Source of the DNA: 13-2-20CM-66-19 sp036273735
GTDB lineage: Bacteria > Pseudomonadota > Gammaproteobacteria > Steroidobacterales > Steroidobacteraceae
Assembly (NCBI GenBank): GCA_036273735.1
Contig: DASUHA010000124.1
Span: forward strand, 1 to 10,740
Direction: 5' to 3'
Length of the DNA: 10,740 nt
This document shows positions 1-8,197 of the stretch, one piece after another. The translations under genes were made by a program, and so were the position numbers. A model generated the notes under the pieces. That model was not told the DNA's origin and made no database searches. It saw nothing but the letters and a program-made list of their open reading frames with translations. The stretch's first letter is position 1; every line of letters starts with the position of its first letter.

Positions 1-624
1 CGCCTTGGTCCAGGTGGTCTTCCCGGACCCCGTAGGGCCCGAGACCAGAATGTTTCGCCGGGTCCGCACCGCGAGGCGCATGAAGGCCTCATAGCTTTGC
101 TCGACGAGGAGTCGCCGAAGCTCGATCTCGACTTCGTCCGGACCACCCTTGGCAACGCGTGTCTTCAGGAAGATCCCACGCTGCGAGAGCTCACCAACCG
201 ACCAGACCTCCTGCGAAGGTCGCCTGATGTTGACGGCGACACATCCCTGGGTCGTAGCCGGCGGGATCGCGATCTGCACGCGCTCACCGCTCGGAAGAGA
301 AGCGGAAAGGAGCGGCGAGGTCTCATCGATGCGTTGCCGGCTGAAATTCGCGACCAGCTTGGCGAAGCGGCGACACCAATCGAGGTCGGCGTAGACGGCC
401 GGCTCGCGACTCCAGCCGGCGCCAGTCTCCAGGAATACCTCCGACGGCCGGTTGATGCAGATCTCCATGACATCCGGGCGCGAGAGGAGCGTACGGAGAG
501 GCCGTATGATCAGCTCGAGCGCGGAGGCGTACTCACCCGAGCCGGACGTCTGCGGCTCGGATCTCTCGCCGGCCGATAGCCGCACCGCCGGGTGCGCGAT
601 AACCCTAACGGGACTCGAGCTCAT
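1..624 (-). CDS. virB11: VirB11 traffic ATPase, 3' end cut by window edge
   Basis: This is the hexameric secretion ATPase that works at the cytoplasmic face of the type IV secretion channel and powers pilus assembly and substrate transfer with VirB4. The 208 visible residues cover the N-terminal domain and the start of the RecA-like domain. Residues 189-208 contain the Walker A loop GPTGSGKTT (196-204), preceded by the hydrophobic strand NILVS. An earlier VNIRRPS segment matches the family's conserved IRRPS-like region at the end of the N-terminal domain. The remaining part (Walker B, His box) lies beyond base 1. I chose the ATG at 624-622 because an AGGGCGG stretch lies just upstream and no other good start occurs before the conserved domain. 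This start sits 20 bases inside the end of virB10, which implies translational coupling. It is the last virB gene seen; what follows is outside the window. Confidence 0.95.
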   Translation of the reverse strand, partial: MSSSPVRVIAHPAVRLSAGERSEPQTSGSGEYASALELIIRPLRTLLSRPDVMEICINRPSEVFLETGAGWSREPAVYADLDWCRRFAKLVANFSRQRIDETSPLLSASLPSGERVQIAIPPATTQGCVAVNIRRPSQEVWSVGELSQRGIFLKTRVAKGGPDEVEIELRRLLVEQSYEAFMRLAVRTRRNILVSGPTGSGKTTWTKA

Positions 625-1900
625 AAACCGCCCTGAAGTCGACATCGCGGGCAACCAGTACCTGAATCCGCGCGCCGTTGCGCACGCGGACGGTGGGCGC
701 AATGCTCACCGTGCTGCGGAGGATCCCGGTCAGCACATCCTCCGAAGCGGCCGGGTCGAGAACCACCGTGCCACCGCGGGCGGAGGACTGGACTTCGGAC
801 TGAACGACACCGTCGAGAGTCGAGACGAGCGCGGCGGCACCGAACCGCTGCCAGAAGTGGCGGTTGACGCTGCCCTCGAGTCCCGATCTTCCGAGCGCAT
901 CGGTACCAGGGGAATCGAGCTGCACGACCACTCCGGCAGGAGTACGCGCCTCCGTCCAGACGACGAACACGCGCGCCTCGCCCTGGCGCACCTCGCCGCG
1001 CGTCTGCCCGATCAGCTTCGTGCCGCGCTCGAGCAACACGACCGTTCCGTCAGCACTGAAAGTGTCGGTTGCCGTAATGCAGGTAGTCATGCCCGGCAGA
1101 GTCGAATCGATTGCCGTCTCCAGCGTGCAATCGACGAACGTGCCCTTGGGAAGCAGCAGGCGTTGGGTTGGCAGCACTTGCGCCCGAGTCGCGGCAAGCA
1201 CGCTGGGGCGCAACAGTGTCTGCAGTGAATCACCAGGAGGACCGGCCAAGGACACTCGTTCCTGCGCGGGGGCGGCTGGAAGGGCTGCCGTTGCTCCAGC
1301 ACCCGTATCGCCCGCGGCAACATCCGGCGGAGAGCCGAACGATGTGCCCGCAAACACCCCGCCTGACAATCGGCGATCGAGTGCCTGCTGCCGCGAAGTC
1401 TGCGCAGTCCCGCCATAACTGCGAGACGGCACGCCCGGGGCACGAGTCAGGGGCGGCTCGAGCAGAGAACTCACCGGCTGAGCTGCCACGGGTCCTGTAG
1501 CGGCTGACTGCAACAGAGTGAGAGTCGAGACCGGCGGCGCGCCGGTCGCCACCTGAGCAGGTCGCGCACTGGCTGGCGGAGTGATCGGCCCGAACGGTGG
1601 AAGTGTCATTCCTTCTCCGGGAGCCTCCGCCAGCGGCGCGGATGCCCGGACATGCACGGCAGCCGGACGTGAAAGTGCTTCCACGTAGTACCACGCCAAC
1701 ATCGCAGCACCCACGGAAACCATCAGTCCTGCCGCGAGCACGCTGCTCATTCTCGATTGCAGCGAGCGAGCTCCACTCGTGATGAAGGCGCCACGCTCGC
1801 CGCGAACCGAGCCGGGGGAGTCGGCGCCGGATTCCGCGTCGGCCGCACTTTTCTCCCGGGGACTCAGTAAGGCGCCTCGACGCCAGGGGAAGCGGATCAT
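605..1900 (-). CDS. virB10: VirB10/TrbI core-complex protein spanning both membranes
   Basis: VirB10 links the inner-membrane motors to the outer-membrane pore and is thought to relay ATP energy to gate the channel. The 431-residue product has the family layout. It has a short cytoplasmic N-terminus and one membrane helix at about 52-72. A long Pro/Ala-rich periplasmic linker follows at about 85-240. The C-terminal TrbI beta-barrel domain (about 245-425) begins with LPKGTFVDCTLETAI and includes ERGTKLIGQTRGEVRQGEAR. The HFWQRFGAAALVSTLDG segment (348-364) should form the outer-membrane antenna helices, and NGARIQVLVARDVDF (408-422) is the usual C-terminal strand pair. The start overlaps the virB9 stop as ATGA (1900-1897), and the stop lies inside virB11. 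Cys258 and Cys274 could pair in the periplasm (inference). Length and composition are normal. Confidence 0.97.
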   Translation of the reverse strand: MIRFPWRRGALLSPREKSAADAESGADSPGSVRGERGAFITSGARSLQSRMSSVLAAGLMVSVGAAMLAWYYVEALSRPAAVHVRASAPLAEAPGEGMTLPPFGPITPPASARPAQVATGAPPVSTLTLLQSAATGPVAAQPVSSLLEPPLTRAPGVPSRSYGGTAQTSRQQALDRRLSGGVFAGTSFGSPPDVAAGDTGAGATAALPAAPAQERVSLAGPPGDSLQTLLRPSVLAATRAQVLPTQRLLLPKGTFVDCTLETAIDSTLPGMTTCITATDTFSADGTVVLLERGTKLIGQTRGEVRQGEARVFVVWTEARTPAGVVVQLDSPGTDALGRSGLEGSVNRHFWQRFGAAALVSTLDGVVQSEVQSSARGGTVVLDPAASEDVLTGILRSTVSIAPTVRVRNGARIQVLVARDVDFRAVYELESR

Positions 1901-2739
1901 GGCTTGACCCTGCGCCCGGCGCTTCGTGTCACGCGCTCCACACTGGGTGCTATCGTTCCGGAAGCCAAGCGCTCCCCGCCTCCCGTGAAGGCGCGATCGA
2001 CGATGCAGCCTGCCAGCTTCCCGCGCCTCACGATCAGGCGGTGCGCCACGCGCTGAACCACGATGCGGCCGGCTCGTACCGCGAAATTCACCAGCGATTC
2101 GCTGCCATCCTCGTTCAGCGCAAATACCGCGGGCATTTCGGTACGTGCGCCGAAGACCAGCGTGGTTTGCACACCATCATCCCAAGCCGCGGCGGGCTTC
2201 AACGACGGATCGCCGCAGTACCAATAGTCGTAATTGCGCAGTCGCATGCTCCGCGCCGCTGCCAGATCGCCCTCGACCCGCTGCCGGTCACGGGAGGCAG
2301 CACTCACCGGAACTGTCGGATACTCGAACCGCAGGGCAAAGATGACATCGGCACCGCTCGGGTCCGGCGGTCGCGGCTGCGACTCATAGTCGAAGAGATA
2401 GGTGCGACGATCGGTGAGCACAGTGAGATTGGTCGCAACGTGGGCGGCGCTCGGTTTGAGAAACAAATGGTTGGCTTCGGCAGCGAACGCGACGCCCTTC
2501 GAATCACCCACGCCAAGACCCACGAAGCGCTCGCCCGGAGCGAACGTGATGTCGATCTGATAGCCGATGTAGCCCCTCAGCCGATACACGGCGTCGGTCC
2601 GGTACGGAGCCACCCGTATTCGCGGGTCAGGGCGCAAAGGAGCCTGCAGGGGCTGCGCGTTAGCGAGAGCTGCCGCAAGCCAACCGATACATCCCATCCA
2701 GCAGATCACGGAAAAAATGCACGGCGACTGACGTTTCAT
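1897..2739 (-). CDS. virB9: VirB9/CagX/TrbG outer-membrane core-complex protein
   Basis: VirB9 forms the outer-membrane-proximal layer of the type IV secretion core complex together with the VirB7 lipoprotein and the C-terminus of VirB10. The 280-residue product starts with a signal peptide (1-28, likely cut at ALANA before QPLQ). The N-terminal beta domain includes YTIxx-like segments such as IGYQIDITFAPGE (58-70) and NHLFLKP (90-96). The diagnostic RNYDYWYCGDPSLKPAAAWDDG follows at about 168-189, and then the C-terminal VirB9 domain that contacts VirB7. Cys175 and Cys245 are both in the C-terminal half; in Agrobacterium a VirB9 cysteine bonds VirB7, and Cys245 might do the same here (inference). 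An AGGAGAG ribosome site lies just before the ATG. Twenty bases separate it from virB8 upstream, and it overlaps virB10 by 4 bases. Confidence 0.97.
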   Translation of the reverse strand: MKRQSPCIFSVICWMGCIGWLAAALANAQPLQAPLRPDPRIRVAPYRTDAVYRLRGYIGYQIDITFAPGERFVGLGVGDSKGVAFAAEANHLFLKPSAAHVATNLTVLTDRRTYLFDYESQPRPPDPSGADVIFALRFEYPTVPVSAASRDRQRVEGDLAAARSMRLRNYDYWYCGDPSLKPAAAWDDGVQTTLVFGARTEMPAVFALNEDGSESLVNFAVRAGRIVVQRVAHRLIVRRGKLAGCIVDRAFTGGGERLASGTIAPSVERVTRSAGRRVKP

Positions 2740-2759
2740 GGCGGCTCTCCTTGAACAAC

Positions 2760-3473
2760 CTACCGGCCGGCGGGGTCCTGAGCGGCACCCAGCACCTCGG
2801 GCTCTATACCGAGCTCCACCACCTCGAACCCGAGCGGATTCCAGCCGCGCATGCGCGGATCATCCGGCGGCTTGCCATAACGGTACTGGATGCTCGCGAT
2901 CCAATGGGTAACGCGCCCCGGCGCACCAACTCCCTGGCGCTCGATGCGCGCAAAGCGTACCTGCGCCAGGTCCGACTCACCACTCGCGCGCTTGAAGAAG
3001 CTCACCGACTCGATGCGAGCGGTGTCGGTGCTGCCATCCTTGTGGAGATTGAGCGGTGAGCTCGGGTTGGCCCTGTTCCACTTCGCGTACAGCGCCTGAT
3101 TGAGGCGCGCAGAATTGAACGCTGCGCACTCCTCATAGTCGCTCTCCGCCATGGCCGACTCGAATCGCTCGCACACGGCAATGTAGTGAGTGAGGAAATA
3201 TCGGGTCACCGCCTCGCCGAGGGGGACATGCCCGGTGTACACCGGCACGACGTCAACCACGCCCGTCGTATTGTCGACGCGAACGAGGTACGGCTCGACC
3301 CGTTTCAACGGCACGAGGAGGGCAAGTGCAACGGCACTCGAGATCGCGCACAGCCACCCGGCTGCTGCCACGCGCCACGCCACTGCTGCTCTTCGGGCTG
3401 CCTGCGCAACCCGGTCGGCATCCCAGGAGGCGGCCTCCTCGAGATAGGGCTGAAGCGCTCGCTCGGAGCTCAT
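2760..3473 (-). CDS. virB8: VirB8 inner-membrane assembly factor
   Basis: VirB8 is a bitopic inner-membrane protein that nucleates assembly of the secretion channel through a periplasmic NTF2-like domain. The 237-residue product has a short cytoplasmic N-terminus and one membrane helix at about 33-55. Right after it comes the family signature KRVEPYLVRVDNTTG (57-71). The periplasmic domain follows and carries the conserved WNPLGF motif (211-216), known as NPxG, used for dimer contacts. An in-frame extension reaches upstream to 3755, but the ATG at 3473 is preferred: it has an AAGGTGA ribosome site and forms an ATGA overlap with the lipoprotein stop, and the upstream extension reads as the antisense shadow of virB6/virB7 sequence. 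The N-terminal arginine- and alanine-rich helix (about 20-34) is cytoplasmic by the positive-inside rule. Confidence 0.95.
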   Translation of the reverse strand: MSSERALQPYLEEAASWDADRVAQAARRAAVAWRVAAAGWLCAISSAVALALLVPLKRVEPYLVRVDNTTGVVDVVPVYTGHVPLGEAVTRYFLTHYIAVCERFESAMAESDYEECAAFNSARLNQALYAKWNRANPSSPLNLHKDGSTDTARIESVSFFKRASGESDLAQVRFARIERQGVGAPGRVTHWIASIQYRYGKPPDDPRMRGWNPLGFEVVELGIEPEVLGAAQDPAGR

Positions 3474-3652
3474 GAGCGCGTCACCTTGGTGGAATGCACC
3501 GCGCGCACCCGCCGACTCGCGATGAAGGCGGGTCGGATCGGTTGTGGGTTGATCGGCGTGAGCCGATGGCCGCAGCGCGGAGGATGCGCGGCGCATGCGG
3601 CAAGCGCGAGCAGCAGTACGACACTTGGAAGACAAATTCTCATGGCCATCAT
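3470..3652 (-). CDS. virB7: VirB7-like small outer-membrane lipoprotein
   Basis: This is a 60-residue lipoprotein placed exactly where virB7 sits, between virB6 and virB8. Residues 1-20 are a lipoprotein signal (LLLALAAC), with lipobox LAAC and lipidation expected on Cys20. Downstream is a TPINP segment (32-36), similar to the short Pro-Asn motif seen after the lipobox in several VirB7/TraN proteins. A second cysteine, Cys27, could bond VirB9 as described for Agrobacterium VirB7 (inference). The start overlaps the virB6 stop (ATGA at 3652-3649) and the stop overlaps the virB8 start (ATGA at 3473-3470), so translation should be coupled on both sides. Three nearby ATGs (3652, 3649, 3643) could each serve as the start. 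VirB7 proteins are short and diverge fast, so the assignment rests on position, lipobox and motif. An entry-exclusion lipoprotein is the main alternative. Confidence 0.75.
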   Translation of the reverse strand: MMAMRICLPSVVLLLALAACAAHPPRCGHRLTPINPQPIRPAFIASRRVRAVHSTKVTRS

Positions 3653-4665
3653 CCTGACTTGTCGAAATCGTCATTACCCGCCGAGGCCGCGACTGCAGAG
3701 CGCCTCTTGCGCCCGAGGACATCAAGCACGTTCCGCAGGAGCGGGGTCGCGGCATCGACAGCCTTGCCTCCGATGAATGCTCCGGCCCAAGACACGCCCT
3801 TCCGCGGTCCCCACGTCGCGCGTGAAGCCGCCCAGCCCGTCACGCGACTCACGACACCGAAACTGTTGAGCGTCACACCGCCCGCCAGACCGGCTGCAAC
3901 GGGCATGATCTGGCGCATGAAAAGAAACACCAGGGCCGTGACCAGAAGCATGTTCAGGGCGTCCACCATCTTCATTCCCGTGCCCAGCGCCGCGGTTTGC
4001 TGGGCGTAGGAGGCGACGAGATGGAGCATCAGCGCGGCTATCATCACAGTGAGAATCGTGATCAGCGCATAGTTGGCCAGCTGCGCCAGCCATGCTTCGA
4101 AGAACCTGCGGGTCGACTCAAAGAGCAGCAATGCTATGAAGAACGGCCCGAGCGCAAGAAGCACCGACAGGCAGACGCTGGCTAACGACAGCAGAAACAT
4201 GGTGTAGACGCAGAGCAGGCCGACCAGCAGCCAGACGAGGATGCCGACGAGCGCCGCGCCGATGGAATTCAGGAGGCCCTTGCCGTCGCGAGACAACTGA
4301 TCCGCCACCGCCCCGCCCGCATTCCAGATCGCATCGATGGTCTGCACGGGATCGGATGCCCCCACGACCGCCGCTGCGAATTCCGTCGGCGCGTTGTAGA
4401 ACGTGTCGACCAATAGGGTGTTGTAGAGCCACAAGTGCAGCCCCACTCCGAAAATCACCGCCAGCGTCACGATACGCTTCACGCCCGCTGCGAAGGGCTC
4501 TTCGATCTTCCCCGTGAGCTGCAGATAGCCCCAGATCATGACGTAGATCGTGCCCAGCGTGACGACCGCCGGCTCCAGGATCGACGCCACTCGCGCAGTG
4601 TTCTCGCCGATGTAGCTCGCGAGCTCACTGTTCAACCACGTCCAGAATGTGCGGAAGAACTCCAC
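3649..4665 (-). CDS. virB6: VirB6 polytopic inner-membrane channel protein
   Basis: VirB6 is the multi-spanning inner-membrane component that contacts the DNA substrate during transfer in Agrobacterium. The 338-residue product has about six hydrophobic segments, near 31-50, 64-84, 136-158, 161-182, 196-218 and 236-258. The core LGPFFIALLLFESTRRFFEAW (172-192) is the most conserved part of the family and includes the invariant tryptophan region. A large periplasmic loop lies between the second and third segments. The C-terminal tail (about 280-338) is hydrophilic, with a basic GRKRRS stretch. The open frame runs up to 5187, but that part is antisense to virB5. A GTG at 4665-4663 with AAGGGAG six bases upstream is the best start and gives a normal family length. 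It lies 16 bases after virB5 and ends in an ATGA overlap with the lipoprotein gene. Confidence 0.93.
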   Translation of the reverse strand: MEFFRTFWTWLNSELASYIGENTARVASILEPAVVTLGTIYVMIWGYLQLTGKIEEPFAAGVKRIVTLAVIFGVGLHLWLYNTLLVDTFYNAPTEFAAAVVGASDPVQTIDAIWNAGGAVADQLSRDGKGLLNSIGAALVGILVWLLVGLLCVYTMFLLSLASVCLSVLLALGPFFIALLLFESTRRFFEAWLAQLANYALITILTVMIAALMLHLVASYAQQTAALGTGMKMVDALNMLLVTALVFLFMRQIMPVAAGLAGGVTLNSFGVVSRVTGWAASRATWGPRKGVSWAGAFIGGKAVDAATPLLRNVLDVLGRKRRSAVAASAGNDDFDKSG

Positions 4666-4671
4666 GGTCCA

Positions 4672-4678
4672 CTCCCTT
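4672..4678 (-). promoter_or_regulatory. Ribosome site fixing the virB6 GTG start
   Basis: AAGGGAG on the minus strand lies six bases before the GTG at 4665. No in-frame ATG falls between the virB5 stop and the first VirB6 membrane helix, so this site decides the start. Confidence 0.7.
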
Positions 4679-4681
4679 GGA

Positions 4682-5392
4682 TCAAGGCTGCGGCTGGAAA
4701 CGGGTCGCGAACTCGCCCTGCTCATCGATCGCGCGCTCCCGGTCCCGCTCTTCCTCGGTCCAGCGCTGCGCCTCGGTGGCGGCAACCAGCATGGCGAGCT
4801 TGTTCCGCTCGTTCTCCAGCATCGCCTGCTCGGCGCCGATACGCGCGCCCAGGTCCAGGATGCCTTTCTGGTCGCTCGCCGTTCCGATCGCATTGATGAG
4901 CTGCTGCAGATCGGCAAACCGGCTGCTGGAATTCGCCAGCGCCTGCCGGGACACGGCCTGCAGCAGTGCCGCGGTATGACGATCCTCGGTAAGTTGCTGC
5001 CGTTCCTCCGGAGAGAGGGTTTCGAGCTGCTGCGGTGTGAGCACCGCATCCTCGGCGAGGGCCTGTTGAACAGCGGCTGAAAGCGCCGTGTATGCGGTGC
5101 TCGTGTCCTCGAGGGCTGCGATGAGCTGCCCCCAGTCGGCGGGCAGATAGTTACGGCGTGTGCCTGCCAGCAGCTGCTCCATGCCACGATTCCCAGTCAT
5201 GGAGCGCAGTTCCACCTGCGCCTCGGCGAGGTGATCGCGCGCCACCGTGAGTGCCTGCTCGAGATTCTGCACTTCGGTCACGAGCTGGGTGACAGCGGCA
5301 AGGTCTATGACCGCAAATTGGGCGTGCGCTGCGGGAGCCGCCACGGTGAGTGCAAGTACGATCGCCGACAGCCGGCTCTTGATGAGTGACAT
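4682..5392 (-). CDS. virB5: VirB5/TraC minor pilin, adhesin-like
   Basis: VirB5 proteins are exported to the periplasm and sit at the pilus tip, where they help recipient contact. The 236-residue product opens with a signal peptide (1-24, cut at AHA before QFAVID). QFAVIDLAAVTQLVTEVQNLEQAL resembles the usual mature N-terminus of this family, with a short variable stretch followed by a long helix. The rest is mainly alpha-helical, with long heptad-like stretches at about 36-65 and 185-232, as expected for the three-helix bundle of TraC. The C-terminal 30 residues are highly charged (EEERDRERAIDEQGE). An AAGGAG ribosome site lies before the ATG. It sits 40 bases after virB4 and 16 bases before virB6, the canonical position. 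Primary sequence is poorly conserved in this family, so the call leans on gene order, signal peptide and mature N-terminus. Confidence 0.9.
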   Translation of the reverse strand: MSLIKSRLSAIVLALTVAAPAAHAQFAVIDLAAVTQLVTEVQNLEQALTVARDHLAEAQVELRSMTGNRGMEQLLAGTRRNYLPADWGQLIAALEDTSTAYTALSAAVQQALAEDAVLTPQQLETLSPEERQQLTEDRHTAALLQAVSRQALANSSSRFADLQQLINAIGTASDQKGILDLGARIGAEQAMLENERNKLAMLVAATEAQRWTEEERDRERAIDEQGEFATRFQPQP

Positions 5393-5432
5393 GACACGCT
5401 CCTTGTGATGGAGTTGACGGATACAGCGATGC

Positions 5433-7799
5433 TCAACGAGCGGCAGGCCGAGCCGAGAGTACCTCGAGCTCAGACTCGAAGCCCTGAAGATCCAATCGAC
5501 ATACGACGCTCTGATGCCCCTGCTTGACGAGGAATGCGCGCGCGCCCGGTTCGAGCTCCTCCTTGATGAGGGCGAGCTCGCGGCGGGTGAGGCCGAGACC
5601 GGCGGTGTGCTCCTCGGGCGCGGCGTCTGCGTTCGGAAAGAAGATCTTCGTCGGTGTCTGCTCTACGATGGTACGGCTGATGGGGCTTTCGAGGACATCG
5701 CCTGCGCTCTGCGTCGCGAGGCACATGACACCATTCAGCTTCCGCCAGGTCTTCGGCCCGTCCTTCGCAAAGCTTTCGAACGCTGGATCCGCGAGCAGCC
5801 GCCAGAACTCGTCCATCCAGCACACGAGCGGACGGCCGTCCAGCATCTGCCGCACGAGATGGAAGAGGTACATCGTGACCGGCGCTCGAACGACGTCATT
5901 GTCGAGGAATTCCGTGACGTCGAAGCCGATCACCGGATGGCCGTCGAGCCGACCGATGACGGAGTCCTCTGCGTTGTCAAATACCCATGCGTAGGCGCCT
6001 TCTCCAGCCCCGCACCATCGTCCAAGCCGTGCGTGCAAGCCCTCGGGATCGGTTGGATCGAGGAACTCGATCAGGCGCGACAGCCGCCTCGCCCCTGGAG
6101 CGAGGGACAAGGCTCCGCGCAAGGCCTGGTCCAGGTCCCGCTGCTCACGGACGTTGAGAGGGCGTTCGGCCGGGGCGCGTGCCAACAGGCGCAGCCAGCT
6201 GCGGAGGAACTCCAGATGCCCGGGGCCCGCCGGCAACTGCAGCGGATTGAATCCGGTAGCACACCCGTTTCGCAGCGTCAGGTATTCACCGCCAAGCGCG
6301 CGTACCAGCCGCTCGAGTCCGCGGTCTTTGTCGAGCACGACCTGCGTTGCACCATGCCGTGCGAGCATGGCAACGAGAAAGCCGATCAGCACCGTCTTGC
6401 CCGACCCGGTCGGACCGCAGATGAAGGTGTGGCCGGCATCGCGCCGGCTGCTGCCATCCGAGGGATCGCTGGCATGCAACGAAAAGTGATATGCAGAATG
6501 TGCCCGGGTCGGGAAAAGCGCCAGCGCCTCTCCCCAGTGGTTGCCCCGAGCGCGGCCCGAGGGGAAGTTGTGGAAGGGCGCCATGGCCGCGAAGTTGCGC
6601 GAGGTCACTGGCGCTTTGCGGGGCCGCAGTGTGAAGTTGCCAGGAAGCTGTGCCCAGAAGGCGGCTTCCAGCGCGAGATCCTCTCGCGCCACGGTCATGC
6701 CGGTGTCGGCCAGGATCGCGCGCGCCCGTGCGACGCAATCGTTCAGCGTGCGCAACCGCTCTCCAGCCGGCCGCCCCTCCGGCACTTCGTCCGGCTCCGC
6801 GAGCACCTGCAGCGTGAAATGATGGTCCCCCATCACGAACTCGTTACTGGTGAGCGCATCCAGCGCCTCGCCGAGCTCATCGGCCTGGGAAACCGCGAAA
6901 TCTCCGGCATTCGCCATCCGGTTGATCTGGCGTGTGAGCAACGCCTGCCCGGCTGCCTTGGAGAGAAACGCGAAAGATTGCGTGAGCACGAAGGTGAACG
7001 GCGCGCTCAGCAGCCGGTCCAGCATTCCGGCGACGCTTGGTGTCGGATACTCCTTAATCCCGAGCATTGCCCCAACGCGGGTGCCGGCCGCCATCCGGTA
7101 TTCGACGGACTCGCCGCCAAAGCAAACGCGCGTCGTAGCGATAACCGCGTTCAGGGCCCCACGGGGCAATGCCACCCGCTGCCGCTCTCCATTGACGAGC
7201 AGCGCGAGATACTCGAGCAAAGAGGAGTACCAGCGGCCGGAATCCTGATAACAGCCGAGACTTTGAGGCTCGTACCGGGCGAGGGAGGCGCACAGGGTCT
7301 GCGCGATCTTGTGGCAGGCCTCCAGCGCATCGGCCGTCTCCAGCGCAGAAGTCGCGGGCTTGAGCCGCGTGATCAACCCCGACAGCAGACCCGCCGCCCT
7401 ACCAGCCGCCGGTCGATAGAGCACGGCGAGATAGAGCTCGTTGACCATGAGGATCTCACCCGCCAGTCGGCGCAGGTACTTCTCGTGCAGGGCGGCGGCG
7501 AATCCCCTCGAGTCAGCGCCGGAAGGCCGCAAGACCTCACGGCTGCGGATCACATGAGTCCAAAAAGCGATGCCCGGCCCGGCCAGGTTGCGCCAGAGCA
7601 CATTCAGCTTCTCGTGCCAGACATTGAGCTGCTCGACATCCGCGCTCTCGAAACTGGCCCCTCCCAGGCGAAACACCTGCAGGTAATCGCCGAGAGCGGT
7701 CTTGACGACGTGCGACGCAACGTGCGCCGTGTAGGGAATGTGCCGATCCGCAGCCAGCTCGCGGCGCACGGCGGCTTGCCTTGTTGCTCTCAGCACCAC
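5433..7799 (-). CDS. virB4: VirB4/TrbE-family secretion ATPase
   Basis: VirB4 is the largest and best conserved motor of the type IV secretion system, sits at the inner membrane and drives pilus biogenesis and substrate transfer. With a GTG start at 7799 the protein has 788 residues, normal for the family. The N-terminal domain begins with IPYTAHVASHVV and GDYLQVFRLGGASFESAD. The C-terminal RecA-like ATPase carries Walker A GPTGSGKT (462-469), LDKDRG (490-495), Walker B LVCWMDEFW with D663/E664, and the ATQS motif (695-698). The C-terminal helices are intact. Start choice is uncertain: adjacent GTGs at 7799 and 7796 follow GGAAG, while the TTG at 7913 and GTG at 7910 lack a ribosome site. The chosen start overlaps the virB3 end by 10 bases. 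VirB3 and VirB4 are not fused, unlike in some systems. Confidence 0.96.
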   Translation of the reverse strand: MVLRATRQAAVRRELAADRHIPYTAHVASHVVKTALGDYLQVFRLGGASFESADVEQLNVWHEKLNVLWRNLAGPGIAFWTHVIRSREVLRPSGADSRGFAAALHEKYLRRLAGEILMVNELYLAVLYRPAAGRAAGLLSGLITRLKPATSALETADALEACHKIAQTLCASLARYEPQSLGCYQDSGRWYSSLLEYLALLVNGERQRVALPRGALNAVIATTRVCFGGESVEYRMAAGTRVGAMLGIKEYPTPSVAGMLDRLLSAPFTFVLTQSFAFLSKAAGQALLTRQINRMANAGDFAVSQADELGEALDALTSNEFVMGDHHFTLQVLAEPDEVPEGRPAGERLRTLNDCVARARAILADTGMTVAREDLALEAAFWAQLPGNFTLRPRKAPVTSRNFAAMAPFHNFPSGRARGNHWGEALALFPTRAHSAYHFSLHASDPSDGSSRRDAGHTFICGPTGSGKTVLIGFLVAMLARHGATQVVLDKDRGLERLVRALGGEYLTLRNGCATGFNPLQLPAGPGHLEFLRSWLRLLARAPAERPLNVREQRDLDQALRGALSLAPGARRLSRLIEFLDPTDPEGLHARLGRWCGAGEGAYAWVFDNAEDSVIGRLDGHPVIGFDVTEFLDNDVVRAPVTMYLFHLVRQMLDGRPLVCWMDEFWRLLADPAFESFAKDGPKTWRKLNGVMCLATQSAGDVLESPISRTIVEQTPTKIFFPNADAAPEEHTAGLGLTRRELALIKEELEPGARAFLVKQGHQSVVCRLDLQGFESELEVLSARPAAR

Positions 7800-8185
7800 G
7801 GCAGCTTCCGCGCCGTACCGTCCAAAGTTACGGCTATGGCATGACTTCGACGCCGCCCAGATCGGCGCGGCGGATCGAGGGCAAGAGGACTGTAGCTGCT
7901 CCCGCCCCACCAACTGCCGTTGGTGAGCAATGCCGGCAAGCGTGTCCGTCCCCAGAGAAGCAGCAGGTCAAAATACCGCGCGTCGCGTCCGCAAAGCAGC
8001 ACCCCAGCGCCATGAATCGGCAGCGCAACGAGCAGCGTCAGGAGATTCCTCGTGACGAGGAACGCCTCGAGCGTGAACACCAGGTTGAAGAGTAGTGCCG
8101 AGTAAGTCACTCCCCAGCGCATCGGTGGGCGTGTTGCACCCACGAAGAGCGGATCGGCCGTAAGCCCGCGTATTCTCCCGTCCAT
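7790..8185 (-). CDS. virB3: VirB3 inner-membrane protein with C-terminal tail
   Basis: VirB3 is a small inner-membrane partner of VirB4 needed for pilus assembly. The 131-residue product has the typical entry segment DPLFVGATRPPM (11-22), then two membrane segments near 25-44 and 47-65. The C-terminal WWGGSSYSPL motif (92-101) is where VirB3 proteins usually end. Here the frame continues for some 30 further residues, rich in Arg and ending in Trp-Cys, which overlap the 5' end of virB4. The tail may be real or a recent stop-codon loss. A GAGGAGAAG ribosome site precedes the ATG, 12 bases after virB2. Identity is secure because position, size, the GATRP segment and the aromatic-Gly ending all agree. 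Confidence 0.95.
   Translation of the reverse strand: MDGRIRGLTADPLFVGATRPPMRWGVTYSALLFNLVFTLEAFLVTRNLLTLLVALPIHGAGVLLCGRDARYFDLLLLWGRTRLPALLTNGSWWGGSSYSPLALDPPRRSGRRRSHAIAVTLDGTARKLPWC
7805..7809 (-). promoter_or_regulatory. Ribosome site supporting the virB4 GTG start
   Basis: GGAAG on the minus strand lies five bases before the GTG at 7799 and eight before the GTG at 7796. It is weak but better than anything before the TTG at 7913 or GTG at 7910, and it lies inside virB3, consistent with coupled translation. Confidence 0.5.
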
Positions 8186-8197
8186 TTTCGCTTCTCC

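Noticed and set aside
3474..3755. N-terminal extension of virB8 by 94 codons
   Set aside because: It is antisense-like sequence overlapping the lipoprotein and virB6 ends. VirB8 proteins start shortly before their single membrane helix, as the ATG at 3473 gives.
5514..7844. A 776-codon plus-strand open frame opposite virB4
   Set aside because: It is the antisense shadow of virB4. The minus strand has Walker A, Walker B and family motifs, while the plus frame shows no domain and is Arg/Gln/Gly-rich as expected from GC-rich antisense.
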